This document shows positions 48,850 through 57,244 of a stretch of 64,000 bases of DNA, in pieces (position 1 is the first letter of the stretch; the number at the start of each line of letters is the position of its first letter). Origin of the DNA: Pseudolabrys sp. (lineage in GTDB: Bacteria > Pseudomonadota > Alphaproteobacteria > Rhizobiales > Xanthobacteraceae); NCBI GenBank assembly GCA_030684935.1, contig JAUXXH010000023.1, forward strand, positions 101,278 through 165,277, in the 5' to 3' direction. A program made the translations under genes and the position numbers. A model generated the notes under the pieces. It searched no databases. It saw only the letters and a list, made by a program, of their open reading frames with translations, and had not been told where the DNA came from.

Positions 48850-50307
48850 ATGGTCACACGCATTGCCGCCCTTTTCGGTTTGCTGGTTCTGGTCGTCGGC
48901 GGGCTGGCCGTCACCGGCGTCTTCGACACGGCGCGGCCTCCGGCGCCACCGGCCCAGCAGGCGGCCCCGGTCGCCAAACCCGCGCCAGTCGTCGAGGTAA
49001 CGCCGCCGGCCACGCCGCGCATTGCGGTCACCACCCCCACCGTTACGCCACCACCTGTCGTCCTTGCGCCGGCGCCCGAATTGCCGGTGGCGGCTGCCCC
49101 GCCGGTGGCCACGCCACCGCCGGTCGTTACTGCGCCGCCCGTGGAGCCGCCGCCTGTCGTTGCCGTCGCGCCACCGGTTGCCGAGCCCGAGCCCGAGCCC
49201 ATTGTCACCGCCCCGCCCGTTGTCATACCGCCGCCGGTCGCCGCCGCGCCGCCCGCGCCAGAACCGGCCCCTGTCGTAAGCGCACCGCGCGCCGTAACCG
49301 ATCCCGTGGTCACACCAGCCCCGCCGGTCGAGCCCAAGGTCGCGGCCGTCGCGCCGGTTGAACCGCCTCAGCCCGCACCCGCTACGGCGCCCGTCATAAC
49401 CGAGACGCCGGCCGCGCCGGTGGAAACGCCGCCCGCCGTCACCGGCAAGAACGACACGCTGCCGGCCAAGCAACTGTTCGCCGCCAAACAACTGCCGAGC
49501 CTCGGCAAGGCCATGGCGATCGGCTATTACCCGCGCGGCTGCCTGTCCGGCGGCGTGGAACTGGCCGTCAACGGCCCGACCTGGCAGGTGATGCGGCTGT
49601 CGCGCAACCGCAACTGGGGCCATCCCAGCCTGATCCGCTTTCTTGAAGAGTTCGCGCCGCGCGCCGCCAAGGCGACCGGCTGGAAAGGCATTCTGGTCGG
49701 CGACCTGTCTCAGCCGCGCGGCGGCCCAACGCCGTTCGGCCACGTCAGCCATCAGACCGGACTCGACGTCGATATCTGGTTCATGCCGATGCCGGATCGC
49801 ACCCTGAGCAAGGAAGAGCGTGAGAAGCTCACCGCCATCAATGTCGTGTCCGACGACTGGAAGCAGCTCAACCCGAAATACTGGACGCCGCAGCACATCG
49901 CCTTCATCAAGACCGCGGCCGAGCAGCCCAATGTCGAGCGCGTGCTGGTCAACGCCGTGATCAAGCAGGAGATCTGCCGCGTCGAGACCAAGAATCGCGA
50001 GGGCTGGATGTCGAAGGTGCGGCCCTGGTACGGCCATCACGATCACATCCATGTGCGGCTGAAATGCCCGGCCGACTCGCCCCATTGCCGCGCCCAGCCG
50101 GCGGTGCCGGATGACGACGGCTGCGGCAAGGAAGCCCTCGCCCACTGGTTCTCCGACAAGGTGTTGAGGAAGCCTCCGAAGCGGATCGGCCCGCCGCCGA
50201 AACCGGCGAAGCCGCCGAAGCCGATGACGCTGGCCGACCTGCCGCCGGCCTGCCGGGATGTACTCGCGGCGCCGGAGCAGCAGGCGAGCAAGGCGAGCGC
50301 AAACTGA
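48850..50307 (+). CDS. mepA: Penicillin-insensitive murein endopeptidase with proline-rich spacer
   Basis: A 485-residue protein that joins three parts: an N-terminal membrane anchor or signal (FGLLVLVVGGLAVTGVF, residues ~9-25), about 175 residues of proline-, valine- and alanine-rich sequence with many PPVV and APP units, and a C-terminal MepA (M74) domain from about residue 200. The zinc motifs are GHVSHQTGLDVDIWF and WYGHHDHIHVRL. MepA cleaves D-Ala-meso-DAP crosslinks regardless of beta-lactams. The classical enzyme is about 275 residues, so the spacer is an addition, fit to hold the enzyme away from the membrane within the periplasm. GTG/ATG choice is clear at ATG 48850. Confidence 0.92.
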   Translation: MVTRIAALFGLLVLVVGGLAVTGVFDTARPPAPPAQQAAPVAKPAPVVEVTPPATPRIAVTTPTVTPPPVVLAPAPELPVAAAPPVATPPPVVTAPPVEPPPVVAVAPPVAEPEPEPIVTAPPVVIPPPVAAAPPAPEPAPVVSAPRAVTDPVVTPAPPVEPKVAAVAPVEPPQPAPATAPVITETPAAPVETPPAVTGKNDTLPAKQLFAAKQLPSLGKAMAIGYYPRGCLSGGVELAVNGPTWQVMRLSRNRNWGHPSLIRFLEEFAPRAAKATGWKGILVGDLSQPRGGPTPFGHVSHQTGLDVDIWFMPMPDRTLSKEEREKLTAINVVSDDWKQLNPKYWTPQHIAFIKTAAEQPNVERVLVNAVIKQEICRVETKNREGWMSKVRPWYGHHDHIHVRLKCPADSPHCRAQPAVPDDDGCGKEALAHWFSDKVLRKPPKRIGPPPKPAKPPKPMTLADLPPACRDVLAAPEQQASKASAN

Positions 50308-50391
50308 CCGCTCATGCCTGCGGACGCGGGCATCCAGTCTTTGCCGAATAGGCTTAAGGGCTGGGTCCCCGCTTTCGCGGGGACGAGCGGA
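50308..50391. repeat. Intergenic repeat, CCGCTC ... GAGCGGA type
   Basis: Copy of the repeat at 21574, beginning directly after the mepA stop and ending before the convergent Lrp gene. Inner hairpins are CCTGCGGACGCGGG and CCCCGCTTTCGCGGGG. Confidence 0.85.
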
Positions 50392-50414
50392 GACAAGATA
50401 TCTGGCCGCAAATC

Positions 50415-50885
50415 TCACGCCACCGGCAGCACGTTCGTATACTTCACCTGCTCCAGCGCGAAGCTCGACTCGATCGAGGCGATGCCTTCCAGCCGCGTCA
50501 GCTTCTGCTTGAGGAACTGCTCATAGGCGGCGAGGTCGGCGACGACGACACGCAGCAGATAATCGCGCGGCCCGGTCATCAGGTAACACTCCAGCACCTC
50601 GGGCCAGCGCGCGATGGTCCGGGCGAACTTGTCGAGCAGTTCTTCCTTCTGCTTCTCCAGCTTCACCGACACGAACACGCTGACCGGTAATCCGACCGCG
50701 CGCTGGTCCAGCACCGCGACATAGCGGGCGATGACGCCGGATTTCTCCAGAATGCGCACGCGGCGCAGGCAGGGCGACGCCGACAGACCGACCTTCCCGG
50801 CGAGATCGGCGAGGCTCATGCGGCCGTCCTCCTGCAGCAAGCGGAGGATTTTCAGGTCCATCTCGTCGAGGGAGATATTTGGCAT
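50415..50885 (-). CDS. Lrp/AsnC family transcriptional regulator
   Basis: A 156-residue feast/famine regulator. The N-terminal winged helix-turn-helix spans DLKILRLLQEDGRMSLADLA and GLSASPCLRRVRILEKSGVI (residues ~9-49); the C-terminal RAM (effector) domain includes VFVSVKLEKQKEELLDKFA and the turn CYLMTGPRDYLLRVVVADL. Such regulators form octamers or hexadecamers, bind amino acids or related acids and wrap DNA. It is divergent from the 2-oxoacid dehydrogenase E1 gene, a common arrangement for a dedicated regulator; repeated ATTTGGCAG elements in between may be its sites. Confidence 0.95.
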   Translation of the reverse strand: MPNISLDEMDLKILRLLQEDGRMSLADLAGKVGLSASPCLRRVRILEKSGVIARYVAVLDQRAVGLPVSVFVSVKLEKQKEELLDKFARTIARWPEVLECYLMTGPRDYLLRVVVADLAAYEQFLKQKLTRLEGIASIESSFALEQVKYTNVLPVA

Positions 50886-50907
50886 AATACAGCTGTTTCA
50901 GATTAAA

Positions 50908-50957
50908 ATTTGGCAGAACCAACCCGTTTCACCAGTATTCTTAGCCTGATTTGGCAG
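50908..50957. promoter_or_regulatory. Direct repeat ATTTGGCAG, possible Lrp sites
   Basis: ATTTGGCAG occurs at 50908-50916 and at 50949-50957, 41 bases apart, close to four helical turns, so both face the same side of the DNA, as expected for an Lrp-type oligomer. Confidence 0.4.
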
Positions 50958-50972
50958 GTATCGCCATCGCAA

Positions 50973-51090
50973 ATCCGTCATCCTGAGGTGCGAGCCGCAC
51001 TTGCGGCGAGCCTCGAAGGATGGACGGCCACCGAGTCTCGGGCCGTCGCCCTTCGAGGCGCGCGAGAGCGCGCACCTCGGGGTGACGGAT
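50973..51090. repeat. Intergenic repeat, ATCCGTCATCCTGAGG ... GGGGTGACGGAT type
   Basis: Full copy of the repeat family at 39167; it occupies most of the gap before the E1 gene and yields a spurious upstream frame. Confidence 0.85.
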
Positions 51091-51114
51091 CAAATGCCGA
51101 GCGAGAAAAAAGCC

Positions 51115-53508
51115 ATGACAATCACAGCCGACACACTCGACACCCTCAGCGCGCTGGAGCGCAAGGTGCTGTGGCTGGCGAGTTGGACCATTCACAACGC
51201 CAATCACCTGCGCGCCAATGACGACGGGCTGAAGGTCGGCGGCCATCAGGCGTCGTCCGCCTCGCTCGCGACCATCATGACGGCGCTGTATTTCGACGTG
51301 CTGCGGCCGCAGGACCGCGTCGCGGTGAAGCCGCATGCCTCGCCGATCTTCCACGCCATCCAGTATCTGCTCGGCAAGCAGACCAGGGACAAGCTCGAGA
51401 ACTTCCGCGGCTACAAGGGCGCGCAGAGCTATCCGTCGCGCACCAAGGACACCGACGACGTCGATTTTTCGACTGGCTCGGTCGGTCTCGGCGTGGCGCA
51501 GACGCTGTTCTCGTCCATCGTGCAGGACTACGTGCGCGCCCATGGCTGGGGCCTCGACCGGGACGAGGGCCGGATGGTGGCGCTGATCGGCGATGCCGAA
51601 CTCGACGAAGGCAACATCTTCGAGGCGCTGCTCGAAGGCTGGAAGCAGGGCCTGCGCAACACCTGGTGGGTGATCGATTACAACCGCCAGAGCCTCGATG
51701 CCGTGGTGCGCGAAGGCCTGTGGGAGCGTTACGAGCAACTGTTCAAGAATTTCGGCTGGGACGTCGTCATCGTCAAATACGGCTCGTTGCAGCAAGCCGC
51801 GTTCAAGGAGCCGGGCGGCGACAAGCTCAAGGCCTGGATCGACGCCTGCCCGAACCAGCTCTACTCGGCGTTGGTGTTTGCCGGCGGCGCGGCCTGGCGC
51901 AAGCGGCTGACCGACGAGATCGGCGACCAGGGCCCGGTGTCGGCGCTGATCGAGAAGCGATCCGATGCTGACCTCGCCGCGCTGATGAACAATCTCGGCG
52001 GCCACGATCTGCCCGCGGTGCTGGAGGCGTTTCACGGCGTCACGACTGACAAGCCGACCTGCTTCATCTGCTACACCGTGAAGGGCTTCGGCCTGCCGAT
52101 GGCCGGTCACAAGGACAACCACGCCGGGCTGATGACGCCGTCGCAGATGGAGACGTTCCAACAGGCGATGGGCGTGCGGCCCGGCCACGAGTGGGACAAG
52201 TTCGAGGGCATGACGCTGCCGGCCGAGCGCCTGCAGGGCTTCCTCGATCGCGTGCCGTTCGCCGCCGGTGGCGAGCGCCGCCTCACCGCGCCGCAGATCG
52301 ACGTGCCGGAAAATCTGCCGGTCACCATCCAGCCGACGATGTCGACACAATTCGGCTTCGGCGCCATCCTCAACGAAATCGGCCGCGGCGATACGGAATT
52401 TGCCCGCCGCATCGTCACGACGTCACCCGACGTGACAGTATCGACCAATCTCGGGCCGTGGGTGAACCGCCGCGGCCTGTTCGCGCGCGAGGCCATGGCC
52501 GACACCTTCAAGAGCGAGCGCATCCCTTCGACCTTCAACTGGGAGTTCTCGCCCAAGGGCCAGCACATTGAGCTCGGCATTGCCGAGATGAACCTGTTCA
52601 TCAACCTGTCGGCGCTCGGCCTGTCGCATTCGATCAACGGCGAACGGCTGCTGCCGATCGGCACGCTGTACGATCCGTTCATCGCCCGCGGCCTCGATGC
52701 GCTGAACTACGCCTGTTACCAGGACGCCCGCTTCATCGTGGTGGCGACGCCGTCCGGCATCACGCTGGCCGGCGAAGGCGGCGCGCACCAGTCGATCGCA
52801 CAGCCGCTGATCGGCATGGCGCAGGATGGCCTCGCCAGTTTCGAGCCGGCCTTTGTCGATGAACTGGCGGCCATTCTCGGCTGGAGCTTTTCGTACATGC
52901 AGAAGAGCGGCGGCGAGATCTCGGAGCGCAACTGGCTGCGCGACGAAACCGGCGGCTCGGTCTATCTGCGGCTGTCGACCCGGCCGGTGGAGCAGATCCA
53001 GCGCGCGATGACGCCCGATTTGCATCAGCAGATCGTCGACGGCGCGTACTGGCTGCGCAAGCCCGGACCCAACTGTCAGGTCGTCGTCGCCTATACCGGC
53101 GCGATTGCGCCGGAGGCGATCGAGGCTGTCGGCCTGATGGCGGAAGACCGTCGCGATGTCGGCCTGCTGGCGATCACCTCGGCCGACCGCCTGAATGCCG
53201 GCTGGAACGCGGCACAGCGCGCGCGCGAGCGTGGTCTGGTGCATGCGCGCTCGCACATCGAGCGGCTGCTCGACGACGTGCCGCCGCACAGCGGCATTGT
53301 CAGCGTCATCGACGGCCATCCGGCAACGCTGGCATGGCTGGGGGCGGTCAACGGCCACCGCACGCGCGCGCTCGGCGTCGAGCATTTCGGCCAGACCGGT
53401 TCGCTGGCCGAGCTGTACCGGCACTACGGCATCGACGCCAATTCGATTGTCGCCGCGGCGCAGGGCATCGCGCCGGGGAAACCGATCCGGTATTTGCAGG
53501 CGTTGTAG
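51115..53508 (+). CDS. Homodimeric 2-oxoacid (pyruvate) dehydrogenase E1-like / transketolase-family enzyme
   Basis: A 797-residue thiamine-diphosphate enzyme of the AceE-like type. The TPP motif is LIGDAELDEGNIFEALLEG, ending in DYNRQSLD (usual GDG...NN read as GDA...YN), followed by a pyrimidine-binding domain with HIELGIAEMNLFINLSALGLS (split here at Glu, the cofactor activator) and VATPSGITLAGEGGAHQS. The third domain carries LLAITSADRLNAGWNAAQ. E1 normally works with E2 and E3, but none is nearby, so it may use a shared E2 or act alone. Start ATG 51115 is chosen for the family N-terminus; ATG 51094 is also possible. The divergent Lrp gene probably regulates it. Confidence 0.85.
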   Translation: MTITADTLDTLSALERKVLWLASWTIHNANHLRANDDGLKVGGHQASSASLATIMTALYFDVLRPQDRVAVKPHASPIFHAIQYLLGKQTRDKLENFRGYKGAQSYPSRTKDTDDVDFSTGSVGLGVAQTLFSSIVQDYVRAHGWGLDRDEGRMVALIGDAELDEGNIFEALLEGWKQGLRNTWWVIDYNRQSLDAVVREGLWERYEQLFKNFGWDVVIVKYGSLQQAAFKEPGGDKLKAWIDACPNQLYSALVFAGGAAWRKRLTDEIGDQGPVSALIEKRSDADLAALMNNLGGHDLPAVLEAFHGVTTDKPTCFICYTVKGFGLPMAGHKDNHAGLMTPSQMETFQQAMGVRPGHEWDKFEGMTLPAERLQGFLDRVPFAAGGERRLTAPQIDVPENLPVTIQPTMSTQFGFGAILNEIGRGDTEFARRIVTTSPDVTVSTNLGPWVNRRGLFAREAMADTFKSERIPSTFNWEFSPKGQHIELGIAEMNLFINLSALGLSHSINGERLLPIGTLYDPFIARGLDALNYACYQDARFIVVATPSGITLAGEGGAHQSIAQPLIGMAQDGLASFEPAFVDELAAILGWSFSYMQKSGGEISERNWLRDETGGSVYLRLSTRPVEQIQRAMTPDLHQQIVDGAYWLRKPGPNCQVVVAYTGAIAPEAIEAVGLMAEDRRDVGLLAITSADRLNAGWNAAQRARERGLVHARSHIERLLDDVPPHSGIVSVIDGHPATLAWLGAVNGHRTRALGVEHFGQTGSLAELYRHYGIDANSIVAAAQGIAPGKPIRYLQAL

Positions 53509-53527
53509 GGCTCCGCCTCCGCCACAC

Positions 53528-53613
53528 CCGCTCATTCCCGCGAAAGCGGGAATCCAGTTCTTTGCAGCCATCTCCGGAGACCCTGGCTCCCCGCTTCCGC
53601 GGGGATGAGCGGA
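53528..53613. repeat. Intergenic repeat, CCGCTCATTCCCGC ... GATGAGCGGA type
   Basis: Copy of the family at 21574, followed by a short partial copy at 53638-53670 (CCGCTCATTCCCGCGGACGC, then GTATGAGCGGA). It separates the convergent E1 and GMC genes. Confidence 0.88.
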
Positions 53614-53678
53614 GAATGTGGCACGAAAGAACCAGGACCGCTCATTCCCGCGGACGCGGGTATGAGCGGATATGGACG

Positions 53679-55304
53679 CTACCTCCCATCCTCCAGAATC
53701 ATCGCAGCGCCCTTTTCCGCGATCATCATGGTCGGCGAGTTGGTGTTGCCCGAGGTGATCGACGGCATCACCGAGGCATCGATCACGCGCAGGCCGTCGA
53801 TGCCGATGACGCGCAGCCGCGCGTCGACCACCGCGCGCGCATCGTCATCGCGGCCCATGCGGGCGGTGCCGACCGGGTGGAAGATCGTCGTGCCGATGTC
53901 GCCGGCGGCCTTCTCCAGCGCGGCCTCGTCATCGCTGGAAATGCCCGCGCCCGGCAGATATTCGACCGGCGCGTATTTCCGCAACGCCGGTTGCGCCACG
54001 ATCGCGCGCGTGACGCGGATCGAGTCGGCCGCAACGCGGCGGTCCTCCGCCGTGGACAGATAATTCGGCGCGATCTTGGGCGCCGCCGCCGGATCGCTGG
54101 AGCGCAGCGTCAGCGTGCCGCGCGAGGTCGGCCGCACATTGGCGACGCTCGCGGTGAACGCCGGAAACACATGCAGCGGCTCGCCGAAGCGGTCGAGCGA
54201 CAAAGGCTGCACATGATACTGGATGTTGGCGCGGTCCTGGCCGGGATCGGACTTCGTGAAGGCGCCGAGCTGCGATGGCGCCATGGTCATCGGGCCGCGG
54301 CGGCGGAACACATAGTCCATTCCCATGGTCAGCTTGCCGAAGGCCGACGCACTCATGGCGTTCAGCGTTTTGACGCCCGACACCTTGAAGATGGTGCGCA
54401 GTTGCAGGTGATCCTGCAGATTGGCGCCAACGCCGGGCTTGTCGAGCAGCAGCGCAATGCCGTGCTCGGCGAGATGCGCCGCGGGGCCGACGCCCGACAG
54501 CATCAGCAATTGCGGCGAGCCGATCGCGCCGGCCGAGAGAATGATCTCGCCCCGCGCGCGGGCACTGCGCAACGCACCGTTCTGGCGGAAGCGGACGCCG
54601 GTGGCGCGACGGCCGGTGAAATCGACGCCCTCCGTCAGGCAGCCGGATTCGACGCGGAGGTTCGGCCGGTGCAGCACCGGCCGGAGAAAACCGCGCGCCG
54701 CCGACCAGCGCCGGCCGCGCCGCTGGTTGACGTGGAAGTAGCAGATGCCCTCGTTGTCGCCGGTGTTGAAGTCGCTGACCGCCGGAATGCCGTATTGCAC
54801 GGCGGCGGCGCGAAACGCCTCGAGGATTTCCCACGACAGCCGCTGCTGCTCGACCCGCCATTCGCCGCCGGCAGCGTGCGCGTCGCCCTTGATGAAATGA
54901 TCGACGTGCTTGCGGAAGAACGGCCGCACGTCGTCCCACGACCAGCCCGGCAGCCCGAGCTGGCGCCACTGGTCGTAGTCGGTCGCCTGGCCGAGCATGT
55001 AGATCATGCCGTTGATGGCGGAGGAGCCGCCGAGCACCTTGCCGCGCGGGTAGTTCAGGCTGCGGCCGTTGAGGCCGGGCTCCGGTTCGGTCTTGAACAT
55101 CCAGTCCGCGCGCGGATTGCCGATGGCGTAGAGATAGCCGACCGGAATGTGAAACCAGATCCAGTTGTCGCGGCCGCCGGCTTCCAGCAGCAGCACGCGC
55201 TTGGTCGGGTCGGCCGACAGCCGGTTGGCCAGCACGCAGCCGGCCGAGCCCGCGCCGACAATGATGTAGTCGAACTCGCCGTCAATCGGTGCCGCGTCGG
55301 TCAT
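53679..55304 (-). CDS. GMC family FAD-dependent oxidoreductase (choline-dehydrogenase-like)
   Basis: A 541-residue GMC oxidoreductase. The FAD-binding loop is YIIVGAGSAGCVLANRLS (residues ~14-31); the GMC signature 1 lies in PRGKVLGGSSAINGMIYMLG and signature 2 in GEIILSAGAIGSPQLLMLSG. The C-terminal catalytic His-x(n)-Asn pair fits FHPVGTARMG and NTNSPTMM. Members oxidise alcohols (choline, glucose, alkanols) with FAD, transferring electrons to quinone or oxygen. It follows the dctM gene after 29 bases, so it is in the TRAP operon and probably oxidises the imported substrate. Confidence 0.93.
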   Translation of the reverse strand: MTDAAPIDGEFDYIIVGAGSAGCVLANRLSADPTKRVLLLEAGGRDNWIWFHIPVGYLYAIGNPRADWMFKTEPEPGLNGRSLNYPRGKVLGGSSAINGMIYMLGQATDYDQWRQLGLPGWSWDDVRPFFRKHVDHFIKGDAHAAGGEWRVEQQRLSWEILEAFRAAAVQYGIPAVSDFNTGDNEGICYFHVNQRRGRRWSAARGFLRPVLHRPNLRVESGCLTEGVDFTGRRATGVRFRQNGALRSARARGEIILSAGAIGSPQLLMLSGVGPAAHLAEHGIALLLDKPGVGANLQDHLQLRTIFKVSGVKTLNAMSASAFGKLTMGMDYVFRRRGPMTMAPSQLGAFTKSDPGQDRANIQYHVQPLSLDRFGEPLHVFPAFTASVANVRPTSRGTLTLRSSDPAAAPKIAPNYLSTAEDRRVAADSIRVTRAIVAQPALRKYAPVEYLPGAGISSDDEAALEKAAGDIGTTIFHPVGTARMGRDDDARAVVDARLRVIGIDGLRVIDASVMPSITSGNTNSPTMMIAEKGAAMILEDGR

Positions 55305-55333
55305 GGGGGGCCGGATACTCCGGTTCGCGACGG

Positions 55334-56641
55334 TTATTTGCCAATCATGGTGTTGGGCACAATCAGCGCGATGTCCGGGAACGCGATCAGAAGCAGGAGC
55401 CCAACCAGCATGGCCAGCCAGAACGGCAGGATACCGGCAAACACCTTGCTCAGCGGCACGTCCGGCACCAGCCCCTTGACCACGAAAACGTTGATTCCGA
55501 CAGGCGGGCTTATCAGGCCCATTTCGAGCACGATCACCATGAGCACGCCGAACCAGATCAGGTCGTAACCCAACGCCTGGACAATCGGAATGACGATCGG
55601 CAGCGTCAGCACGAGCATCGCGAAGCCTTCGAGGAACATCCCGAGGAAGATGTACAGCGACAGCAGGATGCCGAGAATCACGATGGCCGGAAGGTCGAAC
55701 GAGGTCAGCCAGGTGGCGAATTGCTGCGGCAGGCCGCTGAGTGCAAGGAAGGGCCCGAACACCAGCGCGCCGATCAATATAAGGAATACGAAGGAGGTGG
55801 TCTTGACCGTCTCCAGCAGAACGAACTGCATCGTCTCGCCGGTGAGCGAGCGCTTGTAGAAGGCATACAGGATCGCGAGGAAGGCACCCACCGCCGCGGC
55901 CTCCGACGGCGTGAACACGCCGAGATAGATGCCGCCGATGGTGGCGATCACGATCGAGATCATCGGGCCGGCCTTCACCAGCGTCTTCATCCGCTCCTGA
56001 CGGCTCGCTATCGGACCGGGCGGACCAATCTCAGGCCGGAAGCGCGTCCAGACCGCGATCGTGATGACAAACAGCACGGTCAGCAGAAGTCCCGGCAGGA
56101 ATCCCGCCAGCAGCAGCCGGCCGATCGATTGTTCGGTGAGAATGGCGTAGATGATGAAGGCTGTGCTCGGCGGGATCAAAATGCCCAGCGTGCCGCCCGC
56201 GGCCACGGTGCCGGTAGCCAGCCCGTCGTCGTAATTGTAGCGCTTCATCTCGGGCAGGCAGATGCGGCCCATGGTGACGGCGGAAGCGACGCTCGAACCC
56301 GACACCGCGGCAAAGCCTGCGCAAGACACGATGGTTGCCGACGACAGGCCGCCACGCCAATGTCCGACCCAGGCATAGGCGGCGGAATAAAGATCGCGGC
56401 CCATGCCGGAAACGGAAGCGGCGTTACCCATCAGCACGAATAAAGGAATAACCGCGAGTTCGTAAACCGCGGCATAGCCGTAGGGATAGCTGCCGAGCAT
56501 GAACAGCGCCGGCTGTACGCCGTGCAGAATTGCAAATCCGCAAGCGCCGACAAGCAGCATCGCGATGCCAATCGGCATGCGCAGCGCGAGAAGCACCAGC
56601 ATCACGACGACGCCGGCCAAACCGATCGTGGCGGGATCCAT
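55334..56641 (-). CDS. dctM: TRAP transporter large permease (DctM)
   Basis: A 435-residue polytopic membrane protein with about twelve hydrophobic segments, of the DctM type: LALRMPIGIAMLLVGACGF at the start, VSGSSVASAVTMGRICLPEM and GTLGILIPPSTAFIIYA in the middle, and EFLEGFAML-type GMFLEGFAMLVLTLPIVIP. TRAP transporters are sodium-driven importers of organic acids. The start ATG shares a base with the dctQ stop, so the two are translationally coupled. The GMC oxidoreductase follows. Confidence 0.96.
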   Translation of the reverse strand: MDPATIGLAGVVVMLVLLALRMPIGIAMLLVGACGFAILHGVQPALFMLGSYPYGYAAVYELAVIPLFVLMGNAASVSGMGRDLYSAAYAWVGHWRGGLSSATIVSCAGFAAVSGSSVASAVTMGRICLPEMKRYNYDDGLATGTVAAGGTLGILIPPSTAFIIYAILTEQSIGRLLLAGFLPGLLLTVLFVITIAVWTRFRPEIGPPGPIASRQERMKTLVKAGPMISIVIATIGGIYLGVFTPSEAAAVGAFLAILYAFYKRSLTGETMQFVLLETVKTTSFVFLILIGALVFGPFLALSGLPQQFATWLTSFDLPAIVILGILLSLYIFLGMFLEGFAMLVLTLPIVIPIVQALGYDLIWFGVLMVIVLEMGLISPPVGINVFVVKGLVPDVPLSKVFAGILPFWLAMLVGLLLLIAFPDIALIVPNTMIGK

Positions 56642-57123
56642 TATTGCGTTTCCTTGGCCGGCTGGCTGCGACAGGACTGGACCGCCTCAATCAACAGCAC
56701 CACGGCGAACATGGCCGAGCCGAACGCGACGGTGAAGCGGAAGGGATAATGCGGCCAGCGCAGCATGTTGCTGAACTGTCCGAAGGTCGAGATCGTCTCC
56801 AGCATGGTCCGGTAGGCGATCAATGCAAACAGCGCCGCGCCGATGAAGGCCAGGATCGCGGGAAGGTACCGCAGCCGGGGCACGTCCAGCCATTTGGAGA
56901 ACACGTCGACCGCGATGTGCCCGCCGGTTCGCCCGGTATAGGCGATGGCCAGAAACACGATCAGCGCCATGCAGAATTCGGTAAACTCGAACACGCTTCG
57001 CAGCGGCGCGTTGAAGACATAGCGCAGGACGACATCGGCGACGGTGAAAAGCGTCAGCGCCAGCAGGACGACGCCGGCTGCCAGCGCAAGCAAACGCAGA
57101 AAGCGGTCAAAGTACTCCACCAT
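56641..57123 (-). CDS. dctQ: TRAP transporter small permease (DctQ)
   Basis: A 160-residue protein with four transmembrane segments. The N-terminal segment is LLALAAGVVLLALTLFTVAD, followed by VVLRYVFNAPLRSVFEFTEF, the DctQ signature; GRTGGHIAVDVF is the second family block. It forms a complex with DctM and accepts substrate-loaded DctP. The ATG at 57123 is chosen (GGGGGAGAC precedes). Overlaps dctM by one base, and follows dctP after a gap that contains an intercistronic hairpin. Confidence 0.95.
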   Translation of the reverse strand: MVEYFDRFLRLLALAAGVVLLALTLFTVADVVLRYVFNAPLRSVFEFTEFCMALIVFLAIAYTGRTGGHIAVDVFSKWLDVPRLRYLPAILAFIGAALFALIAYRTMLETISTFGQFSNMLRWPHYPFRFTVAFGSAMFAVVLLIEAVQSCRSQPAKETQ

Positions 57124-57183
57124 CGCTGTCTCCCCCAACGCGATTCACGGCCCAGTCATGGGCGTGCCCCAACCCTGACGGCG

Positions 57184-57212
57184 CACGACCCGTTCCAGCG
57201 GAACGGGTCGTG
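57184..57212 (-). promoter_or_regulatory. Intercistronic hairpin between dctP and dctQ
   Basis: CACGACCCGTTCC (57184-57196) pairs perfectly with GGAACGGGTCGTG (57200-57212), a 13-bp stem around AGC. There is no T-tract on either strand. Such a hairpin can protect the dctP part of the mRNA and lower dctQM expression. Confidence 0.6.
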
Positions 57213-57244
57213 GCCAGGTTCGTGTTGACTGCCACGCCGAAGTT

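Noticed and set aside
48724..50418. Glycine/arginine-rich frame antisense to mepA
   Set aside because: Mirror of the proline-rich spacer; no start signal or family.
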